Shown piece by piece: positions 10,737 to 23,739 of a DNA stretch of 64,000 bases (position 1 is the stretch's first letter; each line of letters begins with the position of its first letter). The stretch is from Caenorhabditis remanei. Taxonomy: Eukaryota; Nematoda; Chromadorea; Rhabditida; Rhabditidae. The notes under the pieces are model-generated. The model saw only the letters and a program-made list of their open reading frames with translations, had not been told where the DNA came from and did not search any database. The DNA lies in NCBI RefSeq assembly GCF_010183535.1, contig NW_026526147.1, positions 1 to 64,000 of the forward strand, read 5' to 3'. The position numbers and the translations under genes were made by a program.

Positions 10737-12317
10737 TCAAGACAATTGGTGTGAAAAGGTTGATGATGTACAATAACACCATGGAAACTTCTTCATACAC
10801 TTCTCTCCACAGATTCTATGGAAATACACGATAGATCCTTTTTCATCATTAAAATGATACTTCTTCCTCAAATAGCATGGAATAGAGCAAGAGTAATTGG
10901 CAAGATCATACTGATTGTCGAGTGTTCGAAGAAACTTTCTCAGTGTGTTGCCGCGGTGTTTGTAGCCTCCACTGGCATCTGAAATTTCTTAATCAGAAGA
11001 AATAGTTTAGTTTTATCAAATTATTATAAACATGAATCCGTTCGTTTTTCTTGAACGTCTATGTATAACAACTTACAGATAATTGAAATACGAAATGCCA
11101 CAAATTTCTCATCGGCAGCCAACTGGCAGAAATCGAGCACATTTCCAAATCGTTCTCCAATGCCCATCTCAATGATCAGAAACTTGTCAGCATAAACTTT
11201 CGCGATTTTTCCAGATATTTCTACCGCCATCACTCCCTTGTTTTGATGAATGTAGTCCGCCAAAACTGTTTTGGCCAGTGACTGATTGGCAAGGTAGTGA
11301 TAGTGATTTGGTGAGAGAGGTTCTGCAAGTTACATTTGACCCCACTCACAGTGTAAGATCTACAGGATGGCAGATAAGTTATTGATTTAATTTGTGTGTT
11401 CGGAGAAAAGAATAACTATATTTTTAGAAGCTAACAAGTTTGAAGTTTGATTCAGTGGTCGCGCGCCAGGCCTATAGAAGTGAGAAAGAAAACTAGAATC
11501 CGCGGTTAGGCAGTCAATATGACCAATCCCAAAACTTCAAGATTCAACAGTTTTGAGAACATCAGATCTCTGAGCATTAAATGAAACTTTGAATAACTAT
11601 TCACAATGTTTTAGTGCTTCTAAAAATGAAGTTATTCTCTCTTACGAACACATACGTTTTTTCTAGGCGGAGAAACACAAGTCTCAATACTTCATGACTA
11701 CCTTGTACATACAAACTAAAATGTAAATTAGCGAATCGGTCTAGTTTGTTACTTTCTTCAATAATTTAAATGTGTCTCATACATATCAGAATTTGACTGA
11801 GACAGCCATCCAATCTCGGGCACAATGATGAGCATTAATTGGGCTCGTAGTAAGTAAGGTATATGTAAGTAGTCAGTGAATTCCACATTCTCTTTTGTTT
11901 TTCTTTACTCTCTGTCAGCTTGTGTCGGCTCAGATTACAATAATATAAATCATAAAAACGTTTTCATTAGTTGATAACTTGAAAATGAGCTCTATTCTTA
12001 CTCTAACCTTTGATTGTTATCAGTATGACGTCATCCTTAAAAATTTAACAACGGTTCATGCAGTTTTCACTTACCTTTTGCCAAAAGTTCCACAACAGAT
12101 TTCATAACTTGGTCATTCTTTAGTGCTTGAACCATTAATTGCTTAAATGCAAGAGTTGTTAATGTTTTTGGTTTGTCAGTTGGCATTTTCATCTCCAATT
12201 CCGGCAGAAAAACCCAAGCAAATGTATCAAATGAAGGTGTTGTTGATAATACTATTTCAATTAGTTTGGAGAGCGCTGTGTTCATTTTAAGAGCCATTGT
12301 AATGCAAGGTGTGTTGT
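10737..12317 (-). CDS. unknown multi-exon gene, three 3' exons
   Basis: Exons 12317-12075, 11322-11077 and 10978-10737 (TGA) join in phase 1 at both junctions. Donors are GTAAGTG and GTAAGTT; acceptors are TTTCCAG, CTTGCAG and TTTCAG. The modelled part covers about 240 residues. The N-terminal exon is leucine- and lysine-rich and helical. The C-terminal exon carries a cysteine cluster (CSIPC, CGEKC, WCYC) that suggests a disulfide-bonded or metal-binding end. The model starts in phase 1, so the initiator exon is missing; a candidate near 12515-12560 (MASCCCW, donor GTACGG) is weak. Family not recognised. Introns are 752 and 98 nt. Confidence 0.6.
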
Positions 12318-13839
12318 CTGGAAACTTAAATACAAACATCAAACAAAAGGAACATGAAAACAAAACTTGAAAACTTAGGAGTTTGTTTAAATAAAATATC
12401 AAGAGAAACAGGAGCTCTAAAACGGAAATGTTCAACTTCGTATGAACAAAATGTCATGAGAAACGACTGGGACGAGAACACAGCTCCTAGCAACCAGAAC
12501 CGTACCCCAACAACAACAACTAGCCATTAGAAAAGGAAGATTGATGTGGGAAAGCATAAATTTTTCCTTGCACAGAAAAAATGTCGTGAGAAAGTAATTA
12601 CATGTTGGAAAATGTGAAAACAAAGCAATATGACTAATTCTTCTGAAGTGAAAGTGCAAACTTCTTAGCTGGTTTCACTACTTTGATTTAAATTTAGCAT
12701 CTTTGTGACACAGGATCAATATATTAAGTTAGGGCATAAGATCATACAAAAAAACCATGTATTACAAGAGAGTATCGCAAGAAAACATGTCGACAATCGA
12801 ACAATTAAAATGTGTAGGAAAAGAAATAGTGACAGTGAAGTGACCGACTGTGTCAGGATTGTTAACTTTTCAGAGTTTCATAATTGAAAGAGATCTGTTA
12901 TTAAGAAAATAACTTCGTGTCTTAGTTGTGGACTTGTCCCAGATGAACATGGTTTTAGTGCGTGTATTATAGTACTCACGTCAAGTGAAAACGTTTTCGG
13001 TTTCAAGATCTACTTTGTTCAGTAAAAAATGATGTTTGATATATATTTACTACATTAAACCTATCTTGCCGAATTCAACTAATCCTGTTGCTCGATATTT
13101 ACAAAACCGAAATTGTTGGTATTCGTTGCCTGCCGTCACTTTTCCTGCTAATATCTCCTCCACAGAATGTAAACCAAAAATTGTTTTTTTCAAAAAAATC
13201 TTGATAAATATCTCACGCATCACCTTACTATCAGCTTAAATCTTCTATCACGATCTTACTGTTTACATTCTTCTTAGCCCCTTCACCTCTATTTATGTCT
13301 TTCTCCGGTTATTCCCCTTTTTACTGGTGTAGCATAAGTGGCATGTCCCTCCTACAATAAATAAATACAAATACATCACCTTATTAGTTGCTAAGCCTCT
13401 TTTTATTCACCTATTCTCGTATTGTGTCAGTGGCAATCTGTCCTTCATTAAACCAATTTAACCTAATTTAAACTGAATTAGAGACTCAAAACAAACTGTT
13501 TGGTTTTGGAATTAATGGTGTTCTGAGAATTGGAGTTTTTGGTTTTGTTAAAATTCAAGTTTTGATTCAAAAACGAGATTTTTCTGAATTTACCTTTTCC
13601 AAAAGCAATTTTTGAGCTTAAGTTTGAATTTTCCTAATTTTGACTCAAAGACTCAAAACACTTGTTTAGGCTCAAAATTTAATAATGAATTCAAGTAGAG
13701 CAGTGGTTTACTAGGATTTTGGGTAATCGAACATAACGTTTTTAAATCAGTTCTCGGAACTTGTTGTTGCCTGTTGGTAAACTATTGCAATGCTTGAGAA
13801 GGAGCAAATCTTTCAGCCTCAAACTGAAAAAAACATATA
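12318..13839. other. intergenic, nothing firm
   Basis: May hold the first exon of the gene at 10737-12317. Otherwise AT-rich sequence with no supported ORF, RNA or repeat. Confidence 0.5.
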
Positions 13840-14190
13840 CAGTACCGTGCAAAAAGGTTTCTTATTCTGCCTATTTCTGTTAAATATTTCCAAATTTAGA
13901 CATTGTATTTCCAAATTTAGACACAATAAAACTAGTTTTCATGCTAACTCAAAATTTTTTAATCTATTCAGAACAAAAGCAGAGCTTCATTTTTGTGGTT
14001 GATATTTTTCTGTACGGGAACTATCTAGAGATTTATAATACTTTTAAAAACCCCGAAATTATTACTATTTCGCACTTAAATGAGTGGTTAAAAAAACTTT
14101 TTTAGATGTAACTGGTTAGAGAGTGCTCAAATAAAAAATTTGTCAACTACAAAAACAAATCCTCTGTTTTTTATCTATGAGATCTATAAA
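13840..14190. mobile_element. palindromic MITE family (copy 2, partial)
   Basis: Begins CAGTACCGTGCAAAA directly after TA (13838-13839). Contains family sequence such as GCAGAGCTTCATTTTTGTGG and, inverted further on, TTGTCAACTACAAAAAC. No clear matching right terminus was found, so the right edge is approximate. Confidence 0.5.
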
Positions 14191-15725
14191 AATTAGTGCG
14201 GCATGAACGTTATCATGCTCATTAACGTCTTAACATTTGACGAAAAAAATTGTGTTCACTGAACGGATTTCACACCATGCCATAATAGAAGATTTTTTGA
14301 CATATCTGACTGCGTATTCGCTAAAGTCCCCAGATTTCAAAATTTTGGATTTATCAAAACTCTAAATAGTTTTAAATTTCAAAATTCAACTGATCAAAAA
14401 TTCTGCCATTGATTGATAGCTCTGAATGATAAATTGATTTTTGTTTTGCAAACAAAAACAAATATATCGTTAACCGGCAAGCAAAAAAATGCAACGGTAT
14501 TGTGGGAATAATGTCAGAAAACTGTAAAAATCACCTTAACGTTTTTCTTACCTTTCTTTTACAAATTTTTACATATGTAACATCCCATTTGTTTTTAGTA
14601 CTCTATTCTAGCAAAATCTCGGTAGGTCCTTTCTACCTATTTCAACACACCCACGAGACGAGATATGTTTCCGTTCATAATCCCTTCTTTTAGCAAGTGC
14701 TTGATATGCGCGCCGGTGGTGTTTCCTCGTTCTCTGAACACTCGCTTTTCAACTGACAATCCAACGTTTCCCTCGTCGTAATCTTTCAGGTTTGTAGTCT
14801 GCTTTGAATGTTGAGCGTGAGCATGAAATCGGCTCCACAAAAAAACGAAATCCCATTCTACACTTCTAGAGTGAAAATTATCTCAACTTACAAGCCTAAA
14901 AATCAAAGGGATTATAATCACTTCAAAAAAACTATCGGTATAAAAAAAGTATGCATTATCTGCCCTTTTCTTGTTTTACTCTTGTTTTCCTGAGGGGCTT
15001 GTCTGTCTCGTCGCCTTCGACGACTGAGAGACTTCAGACCAACAGATTTTGTTCTTCTCCATCTTCTTTTCTTGCTTCTCTTGTCATGGAAACAATTCTC
15101 CGACCACATAAGACATATACACATCTGGTCGTTTACCTCTGACAACAAACTTTGTTATTATTACACTTATTCATTTATTAGAGTTCATTTGGATGTGAAC
15201 AACGACACAACAATAAAAATGATGATGGAAACGGCTGTTTGGCCGGAGAAAACAAGAAATGATCAAGCAAGTGACAATAAGACAGAAATAAGACATAAAA
15301 CATATATTTGATGATGAAACTAGTGGTAAGAATAAAAGACATATTTTGGAAAAGGGAAACGGAGTATAAAATTACGGGAAAAACGTTATTCGGAATAAGG
15401 GAACGTTATTCGACGGTCATAGTTTTCCGATTGGTTTCACACTCTTACAAACTTACTGAGATTGGACTCAAATAGTCTTTCTAGGCGAAGTAGCGGAAAG
15501 GAAAAGAAAAAAAAATCAATATTGAAAAAAAGTGAGTAAAACACAGGGGTTTTAGACTTGATGGATACTATGATCTGAAATCGGGAAGTGATAGAGAATC
15601 AAGGTAAAGAATAACTAAAAAAATTGAAAACCAATGCAAGGAATTAGTAATAACCGTAAAGAGAGCATCAGTATCTAATCAGAAAACTTTCGAGAAGGAA
15701 TTAGTTTTACCAGGAAAAAGAAATA
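14191..15725. other. intergenic, nothing recognised
   Basis: Several overlapping short ORFs on both strands around 14500-15300, none with a motif or splice pattern I can support. One minus-strand frame near 15000 is Arg/Lys-rich but looks compositional. Confidence 0.5.
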
Positions 15726-15997
15726 CCGTAAATACTGTATTATAACGGCATGCCGTTATATTTTTCAACTGTCTCCCAGAGAAATTTTCAGATTTTAAAA
15801 ACTCATTAAATTTAAACGAAAAACCTTTTTTGGGCATTCTTTTTGTTGATCAAGACGTTATCAATCACGTTGCTTCTAATCAGAAACAATAAAAAACACC
15901 GGGATATTCATATTCATGAATTCTGAGTATTGATGGGGTGCCGTTATAAAACAGGTGCCGTTCTATTACAGGTGCCGTTATAATACAGTATTTACGG
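15726..15997. mobile_element. 272-bp MITE with about 24-bp terminal inverted repeats
   Basis: Termini CCGTAAATACTGTATTATAA and the exact inverse at the right end, flanked by TA (15724-15725, 15998-15999). Inside, the motif GTGCCGTTATAA is repeated near the right end. Non-coding. Confidence 0.75.
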
Positions 15998-16078
15998 TAT
16001 GTCAGTTTTAGATTATGCGAAATTCGATAAAGTTGTTATAGTGAAAAACATTACATGCGATTCAACGTGGAACTAACA

Positions 16079-18756
16079 TCATCCAAAGACCGCATTAGCC
16101 GGAACTTTATGAAAAGTTCGTTCCCAGACGAAGAAGTCGAAGGTTGACTCCGTAATCAAAACAGTTGCTATCTTTCCATCTGGTCTGATGAGATCTTGTC
16201 CTTGCGAGCAATCGACCGCCACCACACCATTATCCAGATGGATTACATAGTTTTGACTTCGGTAATGGGAATTGCAGTGATAGGTATGAATACCTTGTAG
16301 AATGGAAGCATCAGTTTTGATATTGAAGATTCGAATAACTTGAGGTTCAAGTTTTTCAGGATTTCTTGGGAGTTTCGTCCATTCCAAAAGAAATTCCTTG
16401 AGCACCATCAAGTCCATTGATGAAGATTGAATCAACAAAACCTCGGTTTCAATGTCCATAAAATCTTTTGAAGAGAATACCGTATTCTCTCCTCCCAGGT
16501 ACAAATTCTTGATTTTCTTGTTACTGAATGCATCACAAGGTATGGGAAGATTGGTGTCGACGAATAGGGTGTTTATTCTTTCAAACTTGTTCAAGACCAT
16601 ATCCAACACATCTCTCATCAACCTTTCTATGGCAGTATAAATATTGATAGCTTCTTTAAAAAGTTCCCAGCTTTTCGAAATGTCCGCCAATTCGATGTTC
16701 CTGTCGAATCGAAAAGTATCCACAGACTTTTTATTCAGAATGTTGAAGATTTCAGAGCACGTCAAATCGAATTTCACATTATCGTGGTGATCTCTGTAAA
16801 TTATGTATTGTAAAAAGGAGAACACATTACTTCAGTATTACAGTTATTATTTACGCGTGTTCTCCGAATCCATGTTCTAACTTCATAAAGATTCTACCTT
16901 TAATTTGTGCGTGTTTCACAATCCTTCTGTACCGAAACTTGGATTATGTTGATTTTGAAATCGAATTCCGAGATTCCTCTCATTAGTCTTATCATATTCT
17001 CACGCCATGTTGCAATTTTACACAAAACTCCAAAACTCACGCGACATACAGTAGCGATCATATGTGAGTACACCTGCATACTTTCATATGTATCTCAGCT
17101 GAAATAAGACCGTTTTGCACAAACTTTTTTTTCAAAGATAGCTGAAACATTCAGCAATACGAAAATCAGTTTTTTGAAATAGTTCTAATTTTGATTTTTT
17201 TTTGATAATCGATTTTTCCTGATCGTGATTTGAAAATTCGAAAAAAAACTTTTTATTTTTCTTTTGGAGTTATTGAGTTTTTAATGTCAAAATGTTGGAA
17301 AACACTCAAATAAACAAAAAATTATGTTGAATTGGCATTCTACATTCTGACCATCGTGCCACAGCTCCAGAAGTCAAAAGTAGCGCCCTCGGGAAAACTT
17401 TCATAACTCATCAAAAAATTGCCCAAATTAGTCGAAAAATGTACCAAAAGATGTGTCTTGAGCTTTTCTACAAACGAACATCAAAAAATTACATTTTTAG
17501 AAAAAATAATTTTTCTAATTTTTTTCACTCAAAAATTTTTTATTCCCATTTTTTTCCTAATTTTCGATATTTTCGGGCTACAAAACGAACATACCTCTCA
17601 CAAACTGGATACGAAGTGTTTTTTCACACATAATCAAACACATTTCTGCATTCTTTCTTTGTTTTGTAGCCAGAAAATATCGAAAATTAGGAAAAAAATG
17701 GGAATAAAAAATTTTTGAGTGAAAAAAATTAGAAAAATTATTTTTTCTAAAAATGTAACTTTTTGATGTTCGTTTGTAGAAAAGCTCAAGACACATCTTT
17801 TGGTACATTTTTCGACTAATTTGGGCAATTTTTTGATGAGTTATGAAAGTTTTCCCGAGGGCGCCACTTTTGACTTCTGGAGCTGTGGCACGATGGTCAG
17901 AATGTAGAATGCCAATTCAACATAATTTTTTGTTTATTTGAGTGTTTTCCAACATTTTGACATTAAAAACTCAATAACTCCAAGAGAAAAATAAAAAGTT
18001 TTTTTTCGAATTTTCAAATCACGATCAGGAAAAATCGATTATCAAAAAAAATCGAAATTAGAACTATTTCAAAAAACTGATTTTCGTATTGCTGAATGTT
18101 TCAGCTATCTTTGAAAAAAAAGTTTGTGCAAAACGGTCTTATTTCAGCTGAGATACATATGAAAGTATGCAGGTGTACTCACCTATGATCGCTACTGTAT
18201 CTACCGTCATTAGTGGTGACAGTCTTAATTGCTCTCCATGTGTACTTTTCTCCTGCGAACATCACATTCAACTCTTTTTCATTGTTGCTCTTCAAACTCA
18301 ATTCAACGTCCTTTGCTTGCAACGCACATGCCTTCACTTTTTGTTGTGTTTTTTTGGACACGAGTGTGAGGTTCATTCTGAAAAAGCATCTTTCTAGTAT
18401 GGTTTTTGTAACCACGTCTCATCAATTTGCTCTTGACAGTATTTTTCTGGGTAACTAAATTTTAAGTTCATTCAGTACCGACTAATTGATTTGAAATGTT
18501 TTTGGTTAACTTCTCATTGAAAACCCATTCGCGCTAGAAAAAATACTTACCTAAAACTTAGAGACTTAGAAAAAAAAATATTTGTTTCAAAGTTACTTTG
18601 ACAAAACAAAATTTCAGAAGACTCGCCGCATCGGTAAAGAATTATTGAATAAGAAAAAACTTACATATCATAAAAGTCAGTTTGATAAAGAGAATGTCTG
18701 AAAGCCACAAATGGTAGTGACATCAAACGGAACGACTTTTTTGGTTTCGTGTCCAT
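16079..18756 (-). pseudogene. F-box gene with type-2 F-box-associated domain, disrupted
   Basis: Likely an SCF ubiquitin-ligase substrate adaptor of the expanded nematode F-box family. Exon 1 (18756-18665) encodes the start of the F-box (FRLMSLPFVAFRHSL). Exon 2 (18377-18183) completes it (MNLTLVSKKTQQKVKA) and joins in phase. A middle exon (about 17046-16898) and the last exon (16793-16079) encode the C-terminal domain, with LKEFLLEWTKL...KLE typical of type-2 F-box-associated domains. A palindromic element (17049-18197) sits in the coding region between exon 2 and the middle exon. The middle-exon frame is offset relative to exon 2 and reaches TAA just before its GTAGAA donor, although its splice phase fits the last exon. 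I infer a pseudogene or an alternatively spliced damaged allele. Confidence 0.65.
17049..18197. mobile_element. 1.15-kb near-perfect palindromic element
   Basis: The left arm (17049 to about 17580) and right arm (about 17660-18197) are almost exact inverse copies, including long poly-T/A runs. Termini are CAGTAGCGATCAT and its inverse, with TA at 17047-17048 and 18198-18199. One arm reads GATCATAGGTGAGTAC toward the F-box gene, giving a consensus-like splice donor at 18182. ORFs in the arms are mirror copies and not genes. Tc1-like mobilisation is inferred from CAGT ends and the TA target. Confidence 0.85.
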
Positions 18757-21700
18757 TGAATATTGAAACGAAACGATCGAACAGAGAATAAAAAGAAAGA
18801 GAGGTAATCGCTGAGCACACGTTCCTTTTTCAACAAGGCAACATATAAATGAGAGTAATAAACTCTTTCTGAGAGATATTGACACCAAAAGTGAAGTGAA
18901 CGTAGTCTAGTCATGAGGAGAGTACACACACTTCGTGTCTCTCCTTGCTTTTGGTTTGCTTGTGAAGAGATACGCACTGCTTCTAATCTGAAGATCTATT
19001 CTTGTGTAACAATTGCTTTACGCGTGCACATCTGGCGATGGTCTCTATGATTATTTAGGAATCATTGTTGTATAAATATGAACTTTGTCTGAATAAGCGA
19101 ACTTGTCTAAAAATTAGAGAAATTTGTTGAGTCCCATCAATGCCTTCCTCAGGTTCCGTAACACAGGACTTCATCTCCACTTGACGTGGAAAATCACTAT
19201 ACTCGGTAAAATTAATCACCAAATTCACTTCTAAGTGTAGCAATCCGCCTAAAACAGCACGCGTCTCCATGTGTTCTTCTCGCCACATATTCATCGGTCA
19301 CCGATAGTCATGCCTCTCCATTATGCGCGTCATTAATTCACCTTCTTTTGCTTTCTTTCCATATTCCTCGCTAATACCTTTCTTTTCTAATCTATTTTTC
19401 GTGGACAACGTTTAGCCATCTTCACAGGTAGTTGTTCTCCTTCAGCAGCTGGCTGCCGCAATCCCTATTTGCGTACGAGAAGACCCTAAGAGAAAAAGAC
19501 GGGTGTCCAACCTAGACCATTCCTTTAATCATGGGTATTTCCGTTTTATAATTGAATCGAACTGAAGCAACTGGTTCACACATTCATGTTTACTGAAAGG
19601 TTTCTTAACTACTTTGTTTCTGATGAGAAGTTGTATGTTTTTTAACAAACAATATTTCAAAAAACGGAAGTTAGTATCTATTGTTAAAGGGTAAGAATAG
19701 CATGAAAACCCGTCACGTCTGAGATTCTTTCCAGTTGGTTCATGTTATCTAATAACTACTGACGTTACGACGTCTTATGAGAACATAAGTACTGCTTTTC
19801 ACGATGTTCTCATGTCAGATTGGAAGAATGCTTAGAAATGTAGTGGTTTTCAATAACAAAATATCATACACCTCATAAATGGCATCCAATAGTCTGATTA
19901 TAAAAAGTTTCTGCCAAGTTTTGACTTTTAGTTTGAAAAAAACATTGTTTTTCGAAATTTTTAATGAATTTCTGTGTGGCGACCTGCTGCCTCAATTATT
20001 TTACAACTATTGGCAAAAGTGTGGCTCATATGTTATTCCACGCATTCAGTTTCTTTTCCCTCTCCTCCTTCTCGTCGCGACAACCGATAGTCATCTACCA
20101 GCTTTATGTCTGCGTCTCTTTGATCTTTTTGATCGAACTATTTCTTTCTCCTTTCATATTACTGTTTGTTCTTTTTATTTTAATGATATATTGCGTGAAC
20201 AATTTATTGTTGCCTTTCCCAAGTAGTTAACAACAAACTACGCCACATTGTTTCGTCGTTACTAAAAATGCTGCTTTTGAATATTCTACTTGATCGAATC
20301 GTTTTTGTAAGTAATATTGTCCGACAGCCTATTTATCAAAAAGATTCCCACTGATTATGTGAGATTTTGACAAAATTCTTTCCTTTTCAAAAGTTTGCAC
20401 CCAAATTTTTATTACAACATTTTTTCTGGAAGAGTACAGTGTTGTCTTACCTGAAGAGTTCACATCAACAAACGAGCGAATTTCGTAAACAAAGCTGGAA
20501 TAATTTTTCCATAATTTGAGTAGGAATGCAGATTCCTTTACTACTATCATCATCAGTCACTATATCCAAATGGAAATTCTGTTTATTCTCTCACTACTAC
20601 AGTCAGCAGTTTCTACTCCTTTCTTATTTGGAAATATTCCTTGACATTGTTTGAGTGCGCCCTGGATCTAACGTTCAAACTCTGCTCACCATCACGCCAA
20701 GTTGATGTAGGCTTGCCTTTTGTATTCAAGATCATAGTCAACTTACCAACTTGACAGTGATGAAGAGCGGAAAGAACACAACAACAGAAACAAACAAGGT
20801 GGGTTTGCATATGTATACTGTTATCAAAGCAAAGACGATCTTGATTTATATTTTGACCGAACAACATGTTTTTTTCGAAAGGTTTCAATAAATTTCAGTG
20901 AAATACGGTAACTCTCCAAGAATTCTGATTTTAACAAGAAAAATGACGTGATATATACAATAAAGGTAATTTTTTAGCTTGAATGTGTTTTGAGAACTGT
21001 ACAACTAAGTCAGACTTTTTCAACGAAACCTGAATATTCGAGCGATAAAAATATTTTCCGATTCCAAATGTTAATGCAGTACTCTTGCATTCTCAATCTA
21101 TCAGAAAAAGTTTTGGTATTTTCCAAACTTCAAAAAAATGGAGAAGTTCTATATCATGTTTTTAAAAGTTTGGTAGCCAATTACGAAACCACCACAAAGC
21201 AATGTCATCATCTCGTTCTGGGAGGTTTAAGCCAATAACGAACTGTCCTTCAAATTAGCCAACCACCCATCAACGAAACGATTTATTATCATAGTTTTTT
21301 TGCATGAAGACGACCTTCTCTTTTGCCGTCATCTTTTCACGCAATTTGCCTTGAAGGTTACAAATACAATACAAGGTTTGTGTTCAATTACCCTTCATCT
21401 CCATCTGTCCTTGTGTTCACCAGAAAAAAGTGTAAAAGGGGGAGCGGTGAGGAGAGGATAATTTCTTGGTGGTCTGGAGATGTGTGACCTGAAATATTGT
21501 GTTCAATCTGTTTCCATGGTTTTTTGGAATTGTAAAAGGACGGATTTTTGAAACTTTTGAAGACGATGGTCAAACTTCAAAAAAAAATCTGCATTTGAAA
21601 ATAAATTTGGTTGGATACAAAGAAAGTTGGTGTCATATGAAACAATGTTCAAAACATTGTAATTTCGCAAACGTTAAAAAAAAGAGTGCACCACCCAAAG

Positions 21701-21821
21701 CATTTCCGGCAACAAACTTACAAGCAAATTATTATACAATTTTTTTTATTTTTATGTTAATTTAAGAAAGGACTATGGTCAACTCTGATTTTTTCACAGA
21801 AACCCGCTAGAAGCGATCTGA
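18757..21821. other. intergenic, nothing recognised
   Basis: Contains the promoter side of the F-box gene. A 79-codon minus ORF (19055-19294) and others near 19879-20230 and 20613-20888 have no recognisable domain or splice context. No RNA gene was seen. Confidence 0.5.
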
Positions 21822-22257
21822 AACCCGCTAAAAGCGATCGCCGGTGAGTTTGGGCATTTCTCTGGCTGGTGAAAAGTGGCGTTGTGGCCCAGAAATTCGA
21901 CTTCTGCCGTATGGTAATTTCTTCCTTTCCGTGAGTTCATTCTCATATCGAAATAATTTTTCGATTCGGTCCAAACCCCGCTGAAAACGAGCGCCAAAAC
22001 AGTTTGGGCATTTTAATGTCCGTGGAACATTCTAAAACTTTTTTCGAAAATGTTGTTTTTTTTCAAGTTTTTGTCGTTTTTTCTACCATTTTTGTAGTGT
22101 TTCTATCAACTTTTGCCGTTTACTTTCAAAATTATTGAAAGAACACAACAAAAATAAGCGAAAAAACCGACAAAATTTGAAGAAATCAACATGGCCGAAG
22201 TCGAATTTCTAGGCCACCGAAATGCCCAAACTCACCGGCGATCGCTCTCAGCGGGTT
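21822..22257. mobile_element. fold-back MITE with AACCCGCT termini
   Basis: Inverted repeats of about 38 bp start AACCCGCTAAAAGCGATCGC at the left and end AGCGGGTT at the right. Both arms contain the GCCGGTGAGTTTGGGCATTT block, and inner sequence (AGAAATTCGACTTC and its inverse) is also paired. A partial extra copy of the terminal motif lies just outside at 21801. Target duplication unclear. Confidence 0.65.
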
Positions 22258-23739
22258 ACAGACCGATTTTTAAAATTCTTTCGATATGAAAATGTACTCA
22301 CAGGTACTCACACATTATTCTATGAAAATATCAGAGTTGAGTTCAGTTCACCTTTAAAGCTTTACATTGCACAAAATTTCATATATAAAAACCGGCATGA
22401 GTTCGCGCACAAAGATCAAAAGTGTAAGAATTATGAGGTAAAAAATTTCTCCCAAACCTTAAGCATAAAGCAGCTAACTAAAAGCATCTTTAAGCATCTG
22501 TACGTCCACTATCAAATCTATTCTGAAAGTAATCAGTCAGTGGGAAAATAAGTCTTAACATGCTTTTAACACTTTCTGTTGAACATTGTCAATGACGTCA
22601 AGTTTCAAACTGTTCCATATTGATCAGTTGGTGGACACCATTCGTGGAAATTTGGTGTGGTAAGAAGCTGGATTTTCGCAATGTTCATTTTACTACATAT
22701 ATGCAAAATCTAGGTGATTCCAAAGCTATTTTTTATAACATATCCATCGCCTATTTCTTTTATCTTATACTCCTCTTTCGCAACTCCAAGCAATTGAACA
22801 TTTGGAATTGTTCAAGACATCACGGTCTCTCTAAAAATACAAATCTATGTGAGAAGACAAATGACAGTTTTACTAACGACAATTGGACAGGGTGTCTTAC
22901 ATAAGAACAGACGTCCTTCAACTATCTCAAGTTAATAGCCCGTTTACCAGCGGTAGTGGTCTTTTAAAATATAAAAGGACGACATTTCTTCAAGGCCAAA
23001 TGAAATGCATTCGAACGCATTACACTTAAAAGTGCAATTTCACAAACTCGAGTTAAAACTCTTTCTCTGATTGAAATCTTCATAAGGTACGCGTTCAATT
23101 TTTAGGCCAAAACCTTTGAACAACTGAAAAACACTACACAAATACAGAAAAGATGTTTGAAAATTGATGTACTTTTTCAATGGTAAATCAACGACAAATT
23201 TTTACGTGAATCTTCAATTGTCCTTTGCCATAGAAAAAAAAAACGGTAACACCTCGCTTTTCAGAATAGAAAAAGAAAGACAACCCCTCCCCCCATAAAA
23301 TTTTTTCGAAAAACCCTATATTGGCTTTACCGGTGTATGGATTTTCTAAAATGTAGCGGTTTTTTTTCTACGTGTATATCTTTTTGTGGAGGCCGTCTCT
23401 CATAAACAAAAACAGTCAGTTAGCAAAAAAGTGAGAGGCATCACAAGCTTATTCAAATTATCTATTTGGAAGAACACAACATCTGGAATAAACTTGTGTC
23501 GTGGTTTGAAAAATTGTTCGGTAGAACTAATTCATCAGTCCAAAGTGTTAAATAATTTTTGGAACATTAAATAAATTACATGTGCTTTTCAAAATGCGGC
23601 TGCTGCATCACTATTTGCATTCTGGTAGTTGCACTTGTCGAAGGGAAAACAATGATCAACCTGACACCAAAAGAAACATTTGCTGTCTTTTTACCTACAG
23701 ATTGAGAAACGATTAGTTCTTTTTAAATGAGAAGAACAA
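22258..23739. other. intergenic, nothing recognised
   Basis: AT-rich DNA with short ORFs (22222-22551, 22620-22904, 23386-23574) that have no motif or splice support. Confidence 0.5.

Noticed and set aside
14918..15148. Arg/Lys-rich minus ORF
   Set aside because: Low-complexity composition, no splice sites or domain; opposite-strand ORFs cover the same bases.
17419..17828. Pairs of near-identical ORFs on opposite strands
   Set aside because: Mirror copies produced by the palindromic element.
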